From a bacterium (lineage in GTDB: Bacteria > Auribacterota > UBA6266), in contig JALOBK010000001.1 of the NCBI GenBank assembly GCA_023228325.1, positions 1,341,549-1,405,548 of the forward strand: a DNA stretch of 64,000 bases. The letters are read 5' to 3'. The position numbers were made by a program, and so were the translations under genes. Below are positions 42,437-51,937 of this stretch, in pieces (position 1 is the stretch's first letter; each line of letters opens with the position of its first letter). Below the pieces are notes generated by a model. The model did no database searches and was not told the DNA's origin. It saw only the letters and a list, made by a program, of their open reading frames with translations.

Positions 42437-43080
42437 TAATTTTGATTTGCATAAGCGTTGCCGCTGCGGTGGCCGGTTCATTTGCCGGCAGAGTTTCCGT
42501 TGAGCCTTCACCGGATGTTACTCCCGGTATCGTTCCCGAGCAAGTCGGCGTTTGGAAATCTTCTGATATAAAGATGAATGATATAGAGAGGGAACTTCTC
42601 CCTCCCGATACTGAAATGGTGAAGAAATTATATGCCGGTCCGGAAGGCAGGGAAATCTTTGTAAATATCGTAATAAGCGGGAAGGACAGGAGAAGCATCC
42701 ACAGAGCCGAAGTATGCCTGCCTTCACAGGGGTGGGTTATCACGGGAAGGGAAACAGTTTTTCTTTCATATGAGGATTGCGCGGGAAGGCGGAAGACCGC
42801 TGATGTTCAAAAGCTTTCGGTTATCGCCGGTAAAAAAAGTATTGAAATAAATAGTCTTGTTTTATATTATTACATAGGTGGAAACCGGGTAACGGGCAGC
42901 AACCTGAAAAGGATATTTTTCACCGTTTACGACAGATTATTCAAAGGCAGGCAGACACGTTGGTCTTATGTGGTTATTTATATGCCTGTTTATAGAGGGG
43001 AAAAAGACACCTTGTATATTCTGGAAGATTTCTTTAAACAATTTATGGCTGATATGGATAAAAACCGCGGAGGTATTTAA
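42418..43080 (+). CDS. EpsI family protein (exosortase-associated)
   Basis: 220 residues from the ATG at 42418, which gives an N-terminal membrane anchor (KIIILICISVAAAVAGSFAG). The frame is open further upstream but only within the exosortase. The rest is a soluble EpsI domain: PGIVPEQVGVWKSSDI, YAGPEGREIFVNIVISGKDR, HRAEVCLPSQGWVI with a conserved cysteine, VLYYYIGG and TRWSYVVIYMPV. EpsI domains are fused to or follow exosortases and are required for exopolysaccharide production, but the activity is not defined. Stop and next start overlap (TAATG). Confidence 0.88.
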   Translation: MENRKIIILICISVAAAVAGSFAGRVSVEPSPDVTPGIVPEQVGVWKSSDIKMNDIERELLPPDTEMVKKLYAGPEGREIFVNIVISGKDRRSIHRAEVCLPSQGWVITGRETVFLSYEDCAGRRKTADVQKLSVIAGKKSIEINSLVLYYYIGGNRVTGSNLKRIFFTVYDRLFKGRQTRWSYVVIYMPVYRGEKDTLYILEDFFKQFMADMDKNRGGI

Positions 43081-44246
43081 TGCTAAGATATATTAAGTAT
43101 GCCGTTTTCATTACACTTATTGTAATGTTAAACAGCACATTTACATGCGCTCTTGATAAAGAAGAAGTAATGACACAGGGCCAATTTGCGAGGTATCTTG
43201 TTAACGCGCTTGCATTGAACGAACAGCTTCCGGCGGCTCCGTCAACACAGGACTATTTCAGATTGCTCGAATCCCGCGGCGTTACTCCTCCGGGGGGCTT
43301 TGATGCGGAAAAGGTGTTGACCAACAAAGATATGGTGATTCTGCTTGAGCGCGCTCTGGGCCTTGAAAAAGAAGTAATCAAAAAGCTTACAGAGGGCGGA
43401 GAGGCGATTCCTTCCGCGGATAAACTTTTTGCTTATGTTGTGGATGTTCAGGGTGATGTTGAGATAAGAATAGGCCAGGGCCAGTGGATACCAGCAAGAA
43501 AGGGAATAAGGCTTAAAGAGGGCGATGCTATCCGGACAGGGGAAAATTCCTGGGCTGCTCTGGGAATAGGGAAATTAGGAGCGGTAAAGGTTAAAAGCGA
43601 TTCGGAAATAGTTCTTCAGGAATTAAGTTTCAATCCGGACAAAACCGAAAACGTGTTTATTTATCTGCAAAGGGGCGATATGCTTGTAAATGCCGGCGAT
43701 TTGAAAGAAGGCGCCAGGTTTGAAGCGGCGACCCCCGTTTCCGTAGCCGCCGTAAAAGGAACGGTCTATACTTTATCTTATAACGGCCAGAGTATGCAGA
43801 TTCAGGTTACCGACGGAACAGTTACAGCTTATGCTCTGGATTCCAGCGGGAACCCTGTCGGCGACCCTGTTGAGATAAATATTAATGAGTTCTTAAATCA
43901 GACGGGAAATCAGCCCGCGGGCGGAACACAGTCATTAAGCCAGGCAATGGCTGATGCCATTAATTCCGAAGCAGGGAATCTGCAGAATATGGTAGAAGCG
44001 GCTTTAGGAATTGCAATCGGCCAGCTGACGGCAGGCATGACGCCGGAAGAGGCGCAGGCAGCCATTGAGCAGGGGCTTGATATCGCCATTCAGGCCGCGA
44101 TGGAAGCTCTTGCTGAGATCGGGGTTCAGGTTGAAGGGTCTCCGGACATGCCGGTTACTTTCGGACAAGCGCTGCAGATACTTTCGCAGGGGGGCAGCAA
44201 CCTTGAGACACAGACTAATTATGAAACGCCGGCTACGCCGACATAA
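43080..44246 (+). CDS. FecR-domain secreted protein
   Basis: 388 residues with a signal peptide (IKYAVFITLIVMLNSTFTCA). Residues about 30-105 (MTQGQFARYLVNALAL, YFRLLESRGVTPPGG, LTNKDMVILLERALGLE) look like a pair of SLH-type helices; this is a resemblance only. The FecR domain (about 118-260) follows: VVDVQGDVEIRIGQGQWIPA, GDAIRTGENSWAALGI, LQRGDMLVNAG, AATPVSVAAVKGTVYTL. The tail is alanine- and glutamine-rich helix. FecR-domain proteins of this kind recur in exosortase and polysaccharide export loci, likely binding the polymer or the outer-membrane barrel encoded next. Confidence 0.85.
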   Translation: MLRYIKYAVFITLIVMLNSTFTCALDKEEVMTQGQFARYLVNALALNEQLPAAPSTQDYFRLLESRGVTPPGGFDAEKVLTNKDMVILLERALGLEKEVIKKLTEGGEAIPSADKLFAYVVDVQGDVEIRIGQGQWIPARKGIRLKEGDAIRTGENSWAALGIGKLGAVKVKSDSEIVLQELSFNPDKTENVFIYLQRGDMLVNAGDLKEGARFEAATPVSVAAVKGTVYTLSYNGQSMQIQVTDGTVTAYALDSSGNPVGDPVEININEFLNQTGNQPAGGTQSLSQAMADAINSEAGNLQNMVEAALGIAIGQLTAGMTPEEAQAAIEQGLDIAIQAAMEALAEIGVQVEGSPDMPVTFGQALQILSQGGSNLETQTNYETPATPT

Positions 44247-44289
44247 AATGTGATTATTTAAAAAACGGCATAACGGGAGAAAATAAAAA

Positions 44290-45465
44290 ATGCGTTTAAA
44301 AATTGTTATATTAGCTGTAATTATCGGGCTTGCAGGTTGTTGTTCATATGTGTCGGCATGGGACATTTTAGACAGAAATGATTTTTTCACGCCGTCGGTA
44401 AGGTTCAGGACCGAATATGACGATAATATTTACACTACAGAAGATGATGAAACGGCCAGCTGGAAATTTATAGTTGAGCCGAAAATCGAACTTAAATTTG
44501 ATTTTCCGCAGGATGTGGTCAGCCTGGATTATAAATTCGGATACAGGTATTATACACATAGCCCTCATGGGAAAGACCACGAATTTGACCACAATGCCAA
44601 TTTTAGCTGGTCCCATGAATTTGACCCCAGGTGCACGCTGTTTCTCAAGAATACCTTTGTTTATGACCAGGAACCCGAAGCAGTCGATAACAATGTTGTA
44701 CTGCAGAGGGAAGGTAATTATTATTACAACAAAGGTTCCGTCGGGCTTGCTTATAATATGACTGAAATGTTTGTGATAAGGCCCCGCTATTACAATGAGT
44801 ACCTGCATTATGTTGATGATTTCTATGAAGACCAGTATGACAGGTTTACTAATGCTGTGGGAGCCGATATTGATTATCTGATGAATCCAACAACTTCCCC
44901 TTACGCCGGATACCTTCTTCTCCGCACCGATTGGAAAGAGAACCATGACAGGGATTACTGGTCTCACAGGGTTTACGGCGGAGTGAAGCACAGGTTCAGC
45001 AAGATGTTTTATATTGACGGTAAAGTAGGGTATGAATACAGGGATTTCAAAGGTTACGGGAATTTTGATTCGCCTTTCGCCGACATAAGCCTGACCACCA
45101 CTATTTCACCTATGACTAATTTTACTGTCGGTTATTTTATCGAGATAGACAACCCGGCCACCGGAGATTATAAATACCAGCAGAGGCAAAAAGCGTATCT
45201 CCGCGCGGAACATAAATTTACGCGCAGGCTGGCTGTTTTTGCAAGAGGTTCGTATGACCACGGGCGCTATAACAGAAGCAGCAGGATCGCGTCAGCCGCA
45301 AGAGACGGCAGGCAGGAGACATGGGAAGCTGCCGTCGGCTTAAGTTATGAGTTTAAAGATTATCTTTTTGCGGAAGCAGGATATAATTATATTGATGTTG
45401 ATACTGATGTATCCACCCCGTATGACCGGAACCGCGTCTATATGGGTGTAAACCTTATTTTTTAA
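44290..45465 (+). CDS. Outer-membrane beta-barrel protein of the exopolysaccharide locus
   Basis: 391 residues. The signal peptide contains LAGCC, so either lipidation or cleavage after YVSA is possible; the barrel nature favours signal peptidase I. The mature protein is a run of amphipathic beta strands rich in tyrosine, aspartate and arginine (VSLDYKFGYRYYTHSP, FFIRPRYY-like IRPRYYNEYLHYVDD, KVGYEYRDFKGYG). It ends in VYMGVNLIF, the terminal phenylalanine typical of proteins inserted by BamA. It resembles exosortase-associated EpsL-like barrels and may form an export or anchoring pore. It closes the first transcription block, before a terminator. Confidence 0.85.
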   Translation: MRLKIVILAVIIGLAGCCSYVSAWDILDRNDFFTPSVRFRTEYDDNIYTTEDDETASWKFIVEPKIELKFDFPQDVVSLDYKFGYRYYTHSPHGKDHEFDHNANFSWSHEFDPRCTLFLKNTFVYDQEPEAVDNNVVLQREGNYYYNKGSVGLAYNMTEMFVIRPRYYNEYLHYVDDFYEDQYDRFTNAVGADIDYLMNPTTSPYAGYLLLRTDWKENHDRDYWSHRVYGGVKHRFSKMFYIDGKVGYEYRDFKGYGNFDSPFADISLTTTISPMTNFTVGYFIEIDNPATGDYKYQQRQKAYLRAEHKFTRRLAVFARGSYDHGRYNRSSRIASAARDGRQETWEAAVGLSYEFKDYLFAEAGYNYIDVDTDVSTPYDRNRVYMGVNLIF

Positions 45466-45494
45466 CGTTATTTTCAGTTGATAACCGGAAAACA

Positions 45495-45524
45495 AAAAAG
45501 GGGTATAAAACATTACCCCTTTTT
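45495..45524 (+). terminator. Terminator hairpin between the outer-membrane barrel and tyrosine kinase genes
   Basis: AAAAAGGGGTA (45495-45505) pairs perfectly with TACCCCTTTTT (45514-45524) around an 8-nt loop. The A and T tracts make it active in either direction. The next gene starts only 20 bp later with no room for a full promoter, so downstream genes probably depend on read-through or on a promoter within the barrel gene. Confidence 0.85.
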
Positions 45525-45543
45525 CCATGTAAAAGCGTAATTC

Positions 45544-47607
45544 ATGAAAAATGTTGAAGATAAACACCTTTTAGATTATTGGAGAATTGTCCGCAAGCGT
45601 AAAGGTCTGATATTAGCCACGGTGTTTATTGTCACTTTTACGACCGCACTTGTTTCATTCATTATGACACCCCGTTATTATGCATCCTGTAAGATCAGGG
45701 TGGTAAAACAAAAACCCGCGGTTGATGTCTACGGCAAACAGTATTCCATGATGTCGGATTATGACCCTATTTTCTTCGGGACACAGTCTGAATTGATACA
45801 AAGTGAGCCTATCCTTCTTAAGGTGATAGATGAACTGGGCCTCGCGAAGCGGTGGTTTGGAGCCAGAGACGATTTTAAGGAATTGGGGAATAAGTTCGCT
45901 TTAAAAAGAATGAAATACCATCTCCGTGTCAAGCAATTCAGGGGAACGGATATAATTGAAATAATATTTGAGGATTATGACCAGGAAAAGGTTTCCGTAA
46001 TAGCCAATACCATTGCGAATGTTTTTCGCGATGAAAGGCTTCGTCTGATGCAGGAAAATGTTAAAAAAGGGCTCGATAACCTTTCTGAAAGCCTTAATAA
46101 GTCTTTACAGGAGCTTGCCGAGACCGATAAAGAACTTGAAGACGCTAAAAAACGGACAGGACTTGCGTATTACCAGGGGGTTAGCATAGACAAGCAGAAA
46201 CTGACTGAATACAATGATGCTTATATTCAAGCGCAGATGGAAGCCGTCCTTAAGAAAACAGAGATGGATGAACTTACGAAACTTTCCCCCGAAGATCAGC
46301 TTTATACCCTTTCTGTCGGAGTCAGGGGAAATGCTTCACAGAACCTGGCAGTTTTGAAACAGCGCCTGGCGGAAGCCAGTGTCGAACTTTCCGTTCTGCT
46401 TGAAGATTACGGCGATAAGCATCCTCTTGTTATGCAGGGAAAAAGCAAGATAAAGGAGATAGAGGATAATATCGCGAAAGAGATTCGCGGGATTATTAAC
46501 GGGCTTAAAACCGAGTACGAAGTCGCCAGAGTCAGGGCTGAAGAACTGAAACATGTTCTGAAGACTGTAAAAGAAGAAGATCAGGTGCTTGATGAAAAAC
46601 AGCTTGAAGTGGTAGCCCTTGTCAGGGAAGTGGAAACAAACAGGGAAGTATATATGACGCTGAAAAAACAGCTTACCGAGGAAACAGTTATCAAATCTCT
46701 CCCTGTAAGTTATGTCGAAATCGTTGAACCTGCCGTGAGGCCCACAATTCCGTCCAGGCCGAAGAAAGCTTTGAATATAGCTCTCGGACTGCTGTTCGGA
46801 CTTGTTCTGGGGACAGGGTTTGCTTATTTTATGGAGTATCTCGACACAAGCATAAAAACCGTAGACGATATAGAAGAACTTTTAGGATTACCGATCCTGG
46901 GTGTTATCCCGCAGAAAATAAAGATACTTTTTGAAGAAAAAAGAAATTCCCTGAATTACGAGTCTTACCGTATTGTCAGGACAAATCTTGACCTCATACT
47001 GCAAAAAAACAATTATAAAGTCATTACGGTTACGTCTGCCGGAGCAGGGGAAGGGAAATCGACGACTGTAGTAAACACGGGAATAGTTTTGGCAAGAGCC
47101 GGGAAAAAAGTGATTATACTGGATACGGATATCAGGAAACCCAGGATAGCGTCGTTTTTCAACGCGGCGGAAACAGAAGGGATGGTTGATATCCTGAAAG
47201 GGAATATGCCGCTGGATAAGGCAATCAAAGATACCCGGGAAGAAAATCTGAAATTTATACCGTGTGGCAAATCATCATCCGGTTTTGTAGGTCTGTTGAA
47301 TTCCCGGAAAATAAAAGAGTTTGTTTCAGACCTGAAAAATAAATTTGATATTATTCTTATGGACGCCCCGCCTCTTATAGGCGTGAGTGACTCTTCCATA
47401 CTCGCGAACGAAAGTGATGCCGTAATTTTAGTCATCCAGCACAGAAAATATCCCAAAGATATGACTAAAAGGGCTGTTAAAACTCTGCGCAATATGGGCT
47501 CGAATGTAATAGGGGCCGTTCTTAACAATATTAATTTTGCGCGTGACGATGATTACTATAAGCACTATGCGTATTATTATCATGATAATGAGAATGAAAA
47601 AAGCTGA
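45544..47607 (+). CDS. Polysaccharide chain-length regulator fused to BY-type tyrosine kinase (Wzc-like)
   Basis: 687 residues. A Wzz domain with TM1 (GLILATVFIVTFTTALVSFIM, quoted in part, about 20-40) begins the protein. A long periplasmic coiled coil follows (about 170-390), then TM2 (LNIALGLLFGLVLGTGFAYF, about 408-428) and the cytosolic BY kinase. The kinase has Walker A TSAGAGEGKSTT (about 500), Walker A' VIILDTDIRKPRI, and Walker B ILMDAPPLIGVSDSS. The C-terminus is a tyrosine cluster (YYKHYAYYYHD) for autophosphorylation. Such proteins control polymer length and export together with the Wza-type protein encoded next, which starts within its last codons. Confidence 0.95.
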   Translation: MKNVEDKHLLDYWRIVRKRKGLILATVFIVTFTTALVSFIMTPRYYASCKIRVVKQKPAVDVYGKQYSMMSDYDPIFFGTQSELIQSEPILLKVIDELGLAKRWFGARDDFKELGNKFALKRMKYHLRVKQFRGTDIIEIIFEDYDQEKVSVIANTIANVFRDERLRLMQENVKKGLDNLSESLNKSLQELAETDKELEDAKKRTGLAYYQGVSIDKQKLTEYNDAYIQAQMEAVLKKTEMDELTKLSPEDQLYTLSVGVRGNASQNLAVLKQRLAEASVELSVLLEDYGDKHPLVMQGKSKIKEIEDNIAKEIRGIINGLKTEYEVARVRAEELKHVLKTVKEEDQVLDEKQLEVVALVREVETNREVYMTLKKQLTEETVIKSLPVSYVEIVEPAVRPTIPSRPKKALNIALGLLFGLVLGTGFAYFMEYLDTSIKTVDDIEELLGLPILGVIPQKIKILFEEKRNSLNYESYRIVRTNLDLILQKNNYKVITVTSAGAGEGKSTTVVNTGIVLARAGKKVIILDTDIRKPRIASFFNAAETEGMVDILKGNMPLDKAIKDTREENLKFIPCGKSSSGFVGLLNSRKIKEFVSDLKNKFDIILMDAPPLIGVSDSSILANESDAVILVIQHRKYPKDMTKRAVKTLRNMGSNVIGAVLNNINFARDDDYYKHYAYYYHDNENEKS

Positions 47608-48199
47608 ACTTATTATATTAATCATGTTATCTTGCTGTTCCGCTTTCGCGGCGGATATGCAGACTCCTCCGGGTGTTTCTAAAACGGACAAATCCAAAAC
47701 TGTTTCGGGCGGCGACCTGAACCATGTTATAAAACCGCGTGATGTGCTTGAAATATCCGTCTGGCGGCATGAAGACCTGAATACTGTGCAGGAGGTTTCC
47801 CCGTCGGGAGAGATTAATATGCCTCTGCTGGGGGAAATTAAGGTTCAGGACATGACGGTCCAGGACCTTAAGAAACACCTTGAAAAACTGTATGAGGACG
47901 GTTATATCAAAAACCCGTATGTAACGGTTATAGTGCAGGCAAAGACCTTCTTTGTTATGGGAGAGGTAAAAAGGCCGGGAAATTATACACTCCTGGGTAA
48001 AATAAATATTTTAAGCGCTATAACCATGGCCGGCGGTTTTACCGATTTTTCCGATGAAGGGAAAGTTAAAATCATTAAGGGAACCGACAAAGAAACGGTA
48101 GTGGTTAATGTCGGACGCCTTATAAAACACAATGAAGATGCCGATAAGTATATGATCGGCCCCGGCGATGTTATTAATGTGCCTCAAAGCTTCTGGTAA
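47594..48199 (+). CDS. Polysaccharide export protein (Wza-like, SLBB domain)
   Basis: From the ATG at 47594 the protein is 201 residues with signal sequence KKAELIILIMLSCCSAFA; a cysteine after MLS could be lipidated. The Poly_export domain (about 42-125: HVIKPRDVLEISVWRHEDLN, VSPSGEINMPLLGEIKV, LKKHLEKLYEDGYIKNPYV) is followed by one SLBB unit (FFVMGEVKRPGNYTLLGKIN, MIGPGDVINVP). Full Wza has more SLBB units and a C-terminal helix, so this is a short form that probably relies on the barrel upstream to cross the outer membrane. Overlaps the kinase gene by 14 bp. Confidence 0.93.
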   Translation: MKKAELIILIMLSCCSAFAADMQTPPGVSKTDKSKTVSGGDLNHVIKPRDVLEISVWRHEDLNTVQEVSPSGEINMPLLGEIKVQDMTVQDLKKHLEKLYEDGYIKNPYVTVIVQAKTFFVMGEVKRPGNYTLLGKINILSAITMAGGFTDFSDEGKVKIIKGTDKETVVVNVGRLIKHNEDADKYMIGPGDVINVPQSFW

Positions 48200-48210
48200 G
48201 ATTCTAAACC

Positions 48211-50049
48211 GTGAATACCTTTAAACCTGCTATGAATGATAAAACAAAAGAAATTAACCTTGTAAACTATGCTCTCGTGTTTATTTTAATTGCCGTTTCC
48301 GTTTTCGCGCCGGTCGCTCTCGGGGCGATGAGGCCGTGGTCGGGCGCGTCTCTGCGGCTGCTGGGATCCGTCCTGTTTTTGGTTTTCGGGGTTTCTGTTT
48401 TCAGAAAAGATGAAATTATCTTTAATAGGCTTGACCTGATTGCTCTCCTGTTTTTAGCTTATTGCCTGGCATGGTTGTTTTTTTCCCCCGTTAAATATTT
48501 CGCGGTTGGAGAATTTTTAAACATTCTCAATTATTTTTTCCTGTTTTTTGTGTCGGCCCGGTTATTTGCCGGGAAAAAACCGGTAAACATTTATATTGCA
48601 GGTTTAATGCTGTCGGTCCTGTTCGTTTCGTCTTACGGGCTTATAGATTATTTTAAAGGGATGAATTCAGTATTCGGGATATTAAGGCCCGTCCAATACC
48701 ATGGCAGGCTGGGGGGGACATATATATGCCCCAACCACTGTTCCGGATTTTTTGAAATTAGTTTTTTTGTGATCCTGTCCTGCCTGTTTGTCAGGAAAAT
48801 AAATACAGGTTATAAGATAATCATAGGATACATCCTGGTATTAGTTGTTTTATCGCTGTTTTTATGTAAATCGCGGGGCGGCCTGGCGGGCATGCTGACG
48901 GGAATGGCAATATTTTTTGTTTTTGTAATCAGAGAAAGAAAAAGGAATTTCCTGGTTGGTTTAAGTGTTATCCTTGCAGTCATGATTATAATCGGGATAG
49001 CGTTTTCGCCGATGATAATTGAAAGGTTCAGCAATCTTTCTTCCGATACCAGCGTAAATACAAGAATCACTATCTGGAAAGACACGTTAAGCCTTATAAA
49101 GCAAAGACCTTTGCTGGGCTTTGGGCTTGGTTCATATAAATGGGTTTATCCGGCAGTGAGAAGCATGGGTATGAGCAGGGATATTAATTTTGCGCATAAC
49201 GATTATCTGCACACATGGGCTGAATTAGGTGTTTTCGGCCTGGCCCTGGTGTTATGTTTTATCTTTTTTTATTTCAGGATCAGCATTAAATCAATCGGCG
49301 GGATATCCAGTTCAACAAAAAGGTTTCTTCTTTACGGGGTGCTTTCCGGTATCACCGTTATGTTGGTGCATTCCCTGACCGATTTTAATATGCATATTCT
49401 GGCAAACGCTTCAATTTTAATCATTCTGGCGGGATTGGGAAGCAGTATAGCATTTTCTTCTCTTGACCCGGGGAAAATTCGGGGCATAAGGGTTAAACCC
49501 GCGCTGGCTTCGATTATTTTTTCTTCAGTAGGTGTTGTTGCCTGCGCGCTTTCTTTGATGGATATCAGGGCCGCGATTTTAGATATGAAAGGCGCTGAAT
49601 CTCTTGAAGACGGTGAATTTGACACTGCTATCGCCTTTTATGAAAAAAGCATGTTAAATTACAGGGTCAACCCCGAAGTATATAAAAATGCCGGGCGTAT
49701 ATATGAAATATTGTATAAGTTCAGGAAAAACAGCGATTTCAGGGAAAAAGCGGTTGATATGTTTAAAAAAGGCGGACAGTCAAACCCCCTCGAAGGCGAT
49801 TTTAATCTGGGGCTCGGGCTTATTCGGCAATCCGAGAAGAAATTCCCGGAAGCGCAGAATGAATTTTTAAAGGCGCTGGAAAAAGATCCTAACAATGCTT
49901 ATTACAATAACGTTATCGGGACCTATTATTATATAATCAATGACAATGAAAAAGCGGAAAGATATTTTAAAGATGCTTCCAGGATGGATTTCTGTAATAA
50001 TTATGCGAATCAAAAGCTTAATCTGATAAGAAAGAGAGTTGCGAAATGA
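48211..50049 (+). CDS. O-antigen ligase/polymerase-like membrane protein with C-terminal TPRs
   Basis: 612 residues. Ten to twelve membrane helices carry a Wzy_C/O-antigen ligase core (LGGTYICPNHCSGFFEI, SRGGLAGMLTG, LGFGLGSYKWVYP, INFAHNDYLHTWAELGVFGL, the last being the conserved H-N...E-G motif). They are followed by at least three TPR-like repeats (about 455-605: DGEFDTAIAFYEKSMLN, FPEAQNEFLKALEKDPNNAY, NDNEKAERYFKDASR). It transfers or polymerises polyprenyl-linked glycans at the periplasmic face. GTG at 48211 is used; ATG at 48232 is an alternative, and neither has a strong ribosome binding site. ATGA overlap with the epimerase. Confidence 0.87.
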   Translation: MNTFKPAMNDKTKEINLVNYALVFILIAVSVFAPVALGAMRPWSGASLRLLGSVLFLVFGVSVFRKDEIIFNRLDLIALLFLAYCLAWLFFSPVKYFAVGEFLNILNYFFLFFVSARLFAGKKPVNIYIAGLMLSVLFVSSYGLIDYFKGMNSVFGILRPVQYHGRLGGTYICPNHCSGFFEISFFVILSCLFVRKINTGYKIIIGYILVLVVLSLFLCKSRGGLAGMLTGMAIFFVFVIRERKRNFLVGLSVILAVMIIIGIAFSPMIIERFSNLSSDTSVNTRITIWKDTLSLIKQRPLLGFGLGSYKWVYPAVRSMGMSRDINFAHNDYLHTWAELGVFGLALVLCFIFFYFRISIKSIGGISSSTKRFLLYGVLSGITVMLVHSLTDFNMHILANASILIILAGLGSSIAFSSLDPGKIRGIRVKPALASIIFSSVGVVACALSLMDIRAAILDMKGAESLEDGEFDTAIAFYEKSMLNYRVNPEVYKNAGRIYEILYKFRKNSDFREKAVDMFKKGGQSNPLEGDFNLGLGLIRQSEKKFPEAQNEFLKALEKDPNNAYYNNVIGTYYYIINDNEKAERYFKDASRMDFCNNYANQKLNLIRKRVAK

Positions 50050-51020
50050 AATACTTGATTACAGGCGGGGCTGGTTTTATAGGCTCCCATCTTTCAGATG
50101 CCCTTGTAAAAAGAGGGGATGAAGTATATGTTATCGATGATTTATCCACCGGATCCCTTAAGAACATAGAACACCTGAAAAGCGAAAAAAATTTCCACTG
50201 TGTGATAGATACGGTTATGAATGAGGCGGTTATCGGGGTGCTGACTTACAAGTGCGATGTTGTCTTTCATCTTGCGGCCGCGGTAGGCGTGAGAAAAATA
50301 ATAGAAAGCCCGGTTGAAACCATAGAGACAAATGTGCACGGAACCGAAAATGTGCTGAAAGCCGCGGCTAAGGAGAAAAAACCGGTTGTTATCGCTTCAA
50401 CATCGGAAGTATACGGGAAAAGCATGAACAGGGTTTTTAACGAAAACGATGATTCCATTATGGGGAGCACACAGAAGAGCAGGTGGAGTTACGCCTGTTC
50501 CAAGGCTATAGATGAATTTCTCGCGCTCGCGTATTTAAAGGAAAAATCGCTGCCGGTTATAATAGTAAGGTTATTTAATACAGTCGGCCCCAGGCAGACA
50601 GGCAGGTACGGCATGGTTATCCCCAATTTTGTGAAGCAGGCCATAAAGGGAGAGCCTATAACGGTATTTGGAGACGGCAAACAGACAAGATGTTTTACAT
50701 ATGTGACGGATGTGGTTAACGCGCTGATTAAATTGTCCGAAACAAAAAGCGCGGTCGGGGAAGTGTTTAATATAGGTTCGGAAGAACCTATATCGATTTC
50801 CGGCCTTGCCGGAAAAATAAAAGAGAAAACTTCAAGCCCTTCGGAAATATCGTATATTCCCTATGATAAGGCCTATGAATCAGGTTTTGAAGATATGCTG
50901 AGGAGAGTGCCCGACATTTCCAAACTCCGGAAGTTTATAGGATATAAGGCTGAATACACTCTCGATATGACCCTGGGCAAAATCATAGATTATTTCAAAA
51001 GCAATGTTGGTTTTGAATAA
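50046..51020 (+). CDS. NAD-dependent sugar-nucleotide epimerase/dehydratase
   Basis: 324-residue extended short-chain dehydrogenase. The NAD motif GGAGFIGSHLSDAL is at the N-terminus, VIDDLSTGSLKNIEHL follows, VFHLAAAVGVRKI is the third conserved strand, and the catalytic Tyr-Lys pair lies in SYACSKAIDEF (YxxxK). It continues RLFNTVGPRQTGRYGMVIP and VFGDGKQTRCFTYVTDV as in UDP-glucose 4-epimerases and UDP-glucuronate decarboxylases. The exact sugar cannot be read. It supplies an activated sugar for the polymer. Confidence 0.92.
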   Translation: MKYLITGGAGFIGSHLSDALVKRGDEVYVIDDLSTGSLKNIEHLKSEKNFHCVIDTVMNEAVIGVLTYKCDVVFHLAAAVGVRKIIESPVETIETNVHGTENVLKAAAKEKKPVVIASTSEVYGKSMNRVFNENDDSIMGSTQKSRWSYACSKAIDEFLALAYLKEKSLPVIIVRLFNTVGPRQTGRYGMVIPNFVKQAIKGEPITVFGDGKQTRCFTYVTDVVNALIKLSETKSAVGEVFNIGSEEPISISGLAGKIKEKTSSPSEISYIPYDKAYESGFEDMLRRVPDISKLRKFIGYKAEYTLDMTLGKIIDYFKSNVGFE

Positions 51021-51040
51021 TCTTTTTTAAAATACCCGAA

Positions 51041-51937
51041 ATGAATTTTGCTATCCGAGACGATGATATTAGTTACTGGACGGACCCCTCTGAACTGGAG
51101 TCCGTTTACTCGGAAATTTTTGGGAAAAAAGTTGTCGTATCTTTTTCCGTAATCCCCTTTGCCGTAAAATCCTTTTTTCCCGGAGAGAGAAAAAAGTTTT
51201 ATCAGGATGAAACGGAAAGACCTGTAGGGGAAAACAGGGAACTCGTAGAATATCTTAACAGGCGGATAGCGGAGGGAAAAGCTTCAATAACACTGCATGG
51301 TTATTCTCACTTGAAAAAAATTGCTGTTCCGGGAGAACATGGATATTTCAGCCTTACAAAAGATAATATCGAACAACATGCGAAACACTTACCGCGGGGA
51401 AAATTAATTTCTTTAAGCGAATACAGATGGAAATCTTATGAACAGCTGAAAGAAGAAACGGCAAAAGGGAAAAAACACCTTGAAGATACGTTCAGCAGAA
51501 AGATAAATGTCTTTGTCCCTCCGGGAAACGATATTTCCAGAGAGGGGGCAAAAGCTGTATCAGAGTGCGGGCTGAATTTAAGCGGGACAATGCGTATTGT
51601 GAAGTTCAACAGGAAAATTGATTTTTACAACCTGAAAAACTGGACTTTAAAATTGTTTTGGCGGCTGGCATATAACAGGGTATATCCATATGTTATGGAT
51701 TACGGCTCTCACAGGGAACTTTGCGCGTACGGCCTGATAAGCGGGAAAACAATAGATGAATTAAAAGACGAGTTTTTATTTTGTTTTAAAAAGAACGCGC
51801 CCTTTGTGTTGGCTGTTCATCATTGGGAATTGCTGAAAAACCCGCCTCTGCTTGAAGTTTTCAAACAGTTTCTGGAGTTTGTGTTTGTTTTTAAGAATAT
51901 ATCCTTCAGAGATTTAAATTCATTATATGGAGAATGA
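51041..51937 (+). CDS. DUF2334/polysaccharide deacetylase-like protein
   Basis: 298 residues. The N-terminal AIRDDDISYWTD supplies an aspartate cluster, SITLHGYSHLKK has the His-x3-His metal site, and VFVPPGNDISREGAKAV and HHWELLKNPPLL complete the deacetylase-like TIM-type fold. No signal peptide is visible, so it acts in the cytosol or on the inner membrane's inner face, possibly on a lipid-linked or nucleotide sugar. Deacetylation is inferred from fold resemblance. It overlaps the flippase gene by ATGA. Confidence 0.75.
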   Translation: MNFAIRDDDISYWTDPSELESVYSEIFGKKVVVSFSVIPFAVKSFFPGERKKFYQDETERPVGENRELVEYLNRRIAEGKASITLHGYSHLKKIAVPGEHGYFSLTKDNIEQHAKHLPRGKLISLSEYRWKSYEQLKEETAKGKKHLEDTFSRKINVFVPPGNDISREGAKAVSECGLNLSGTMRIVKFNRKIDFYNLKNWTLKLFWRLAYNRVYPYVMDYGSHRELCAYGLISGKTIDELKDEFLFCFKKNAPFVLAVHHWELLKNPPLLEVFKQFLEFVFVFKNISFRDLNSLYGE

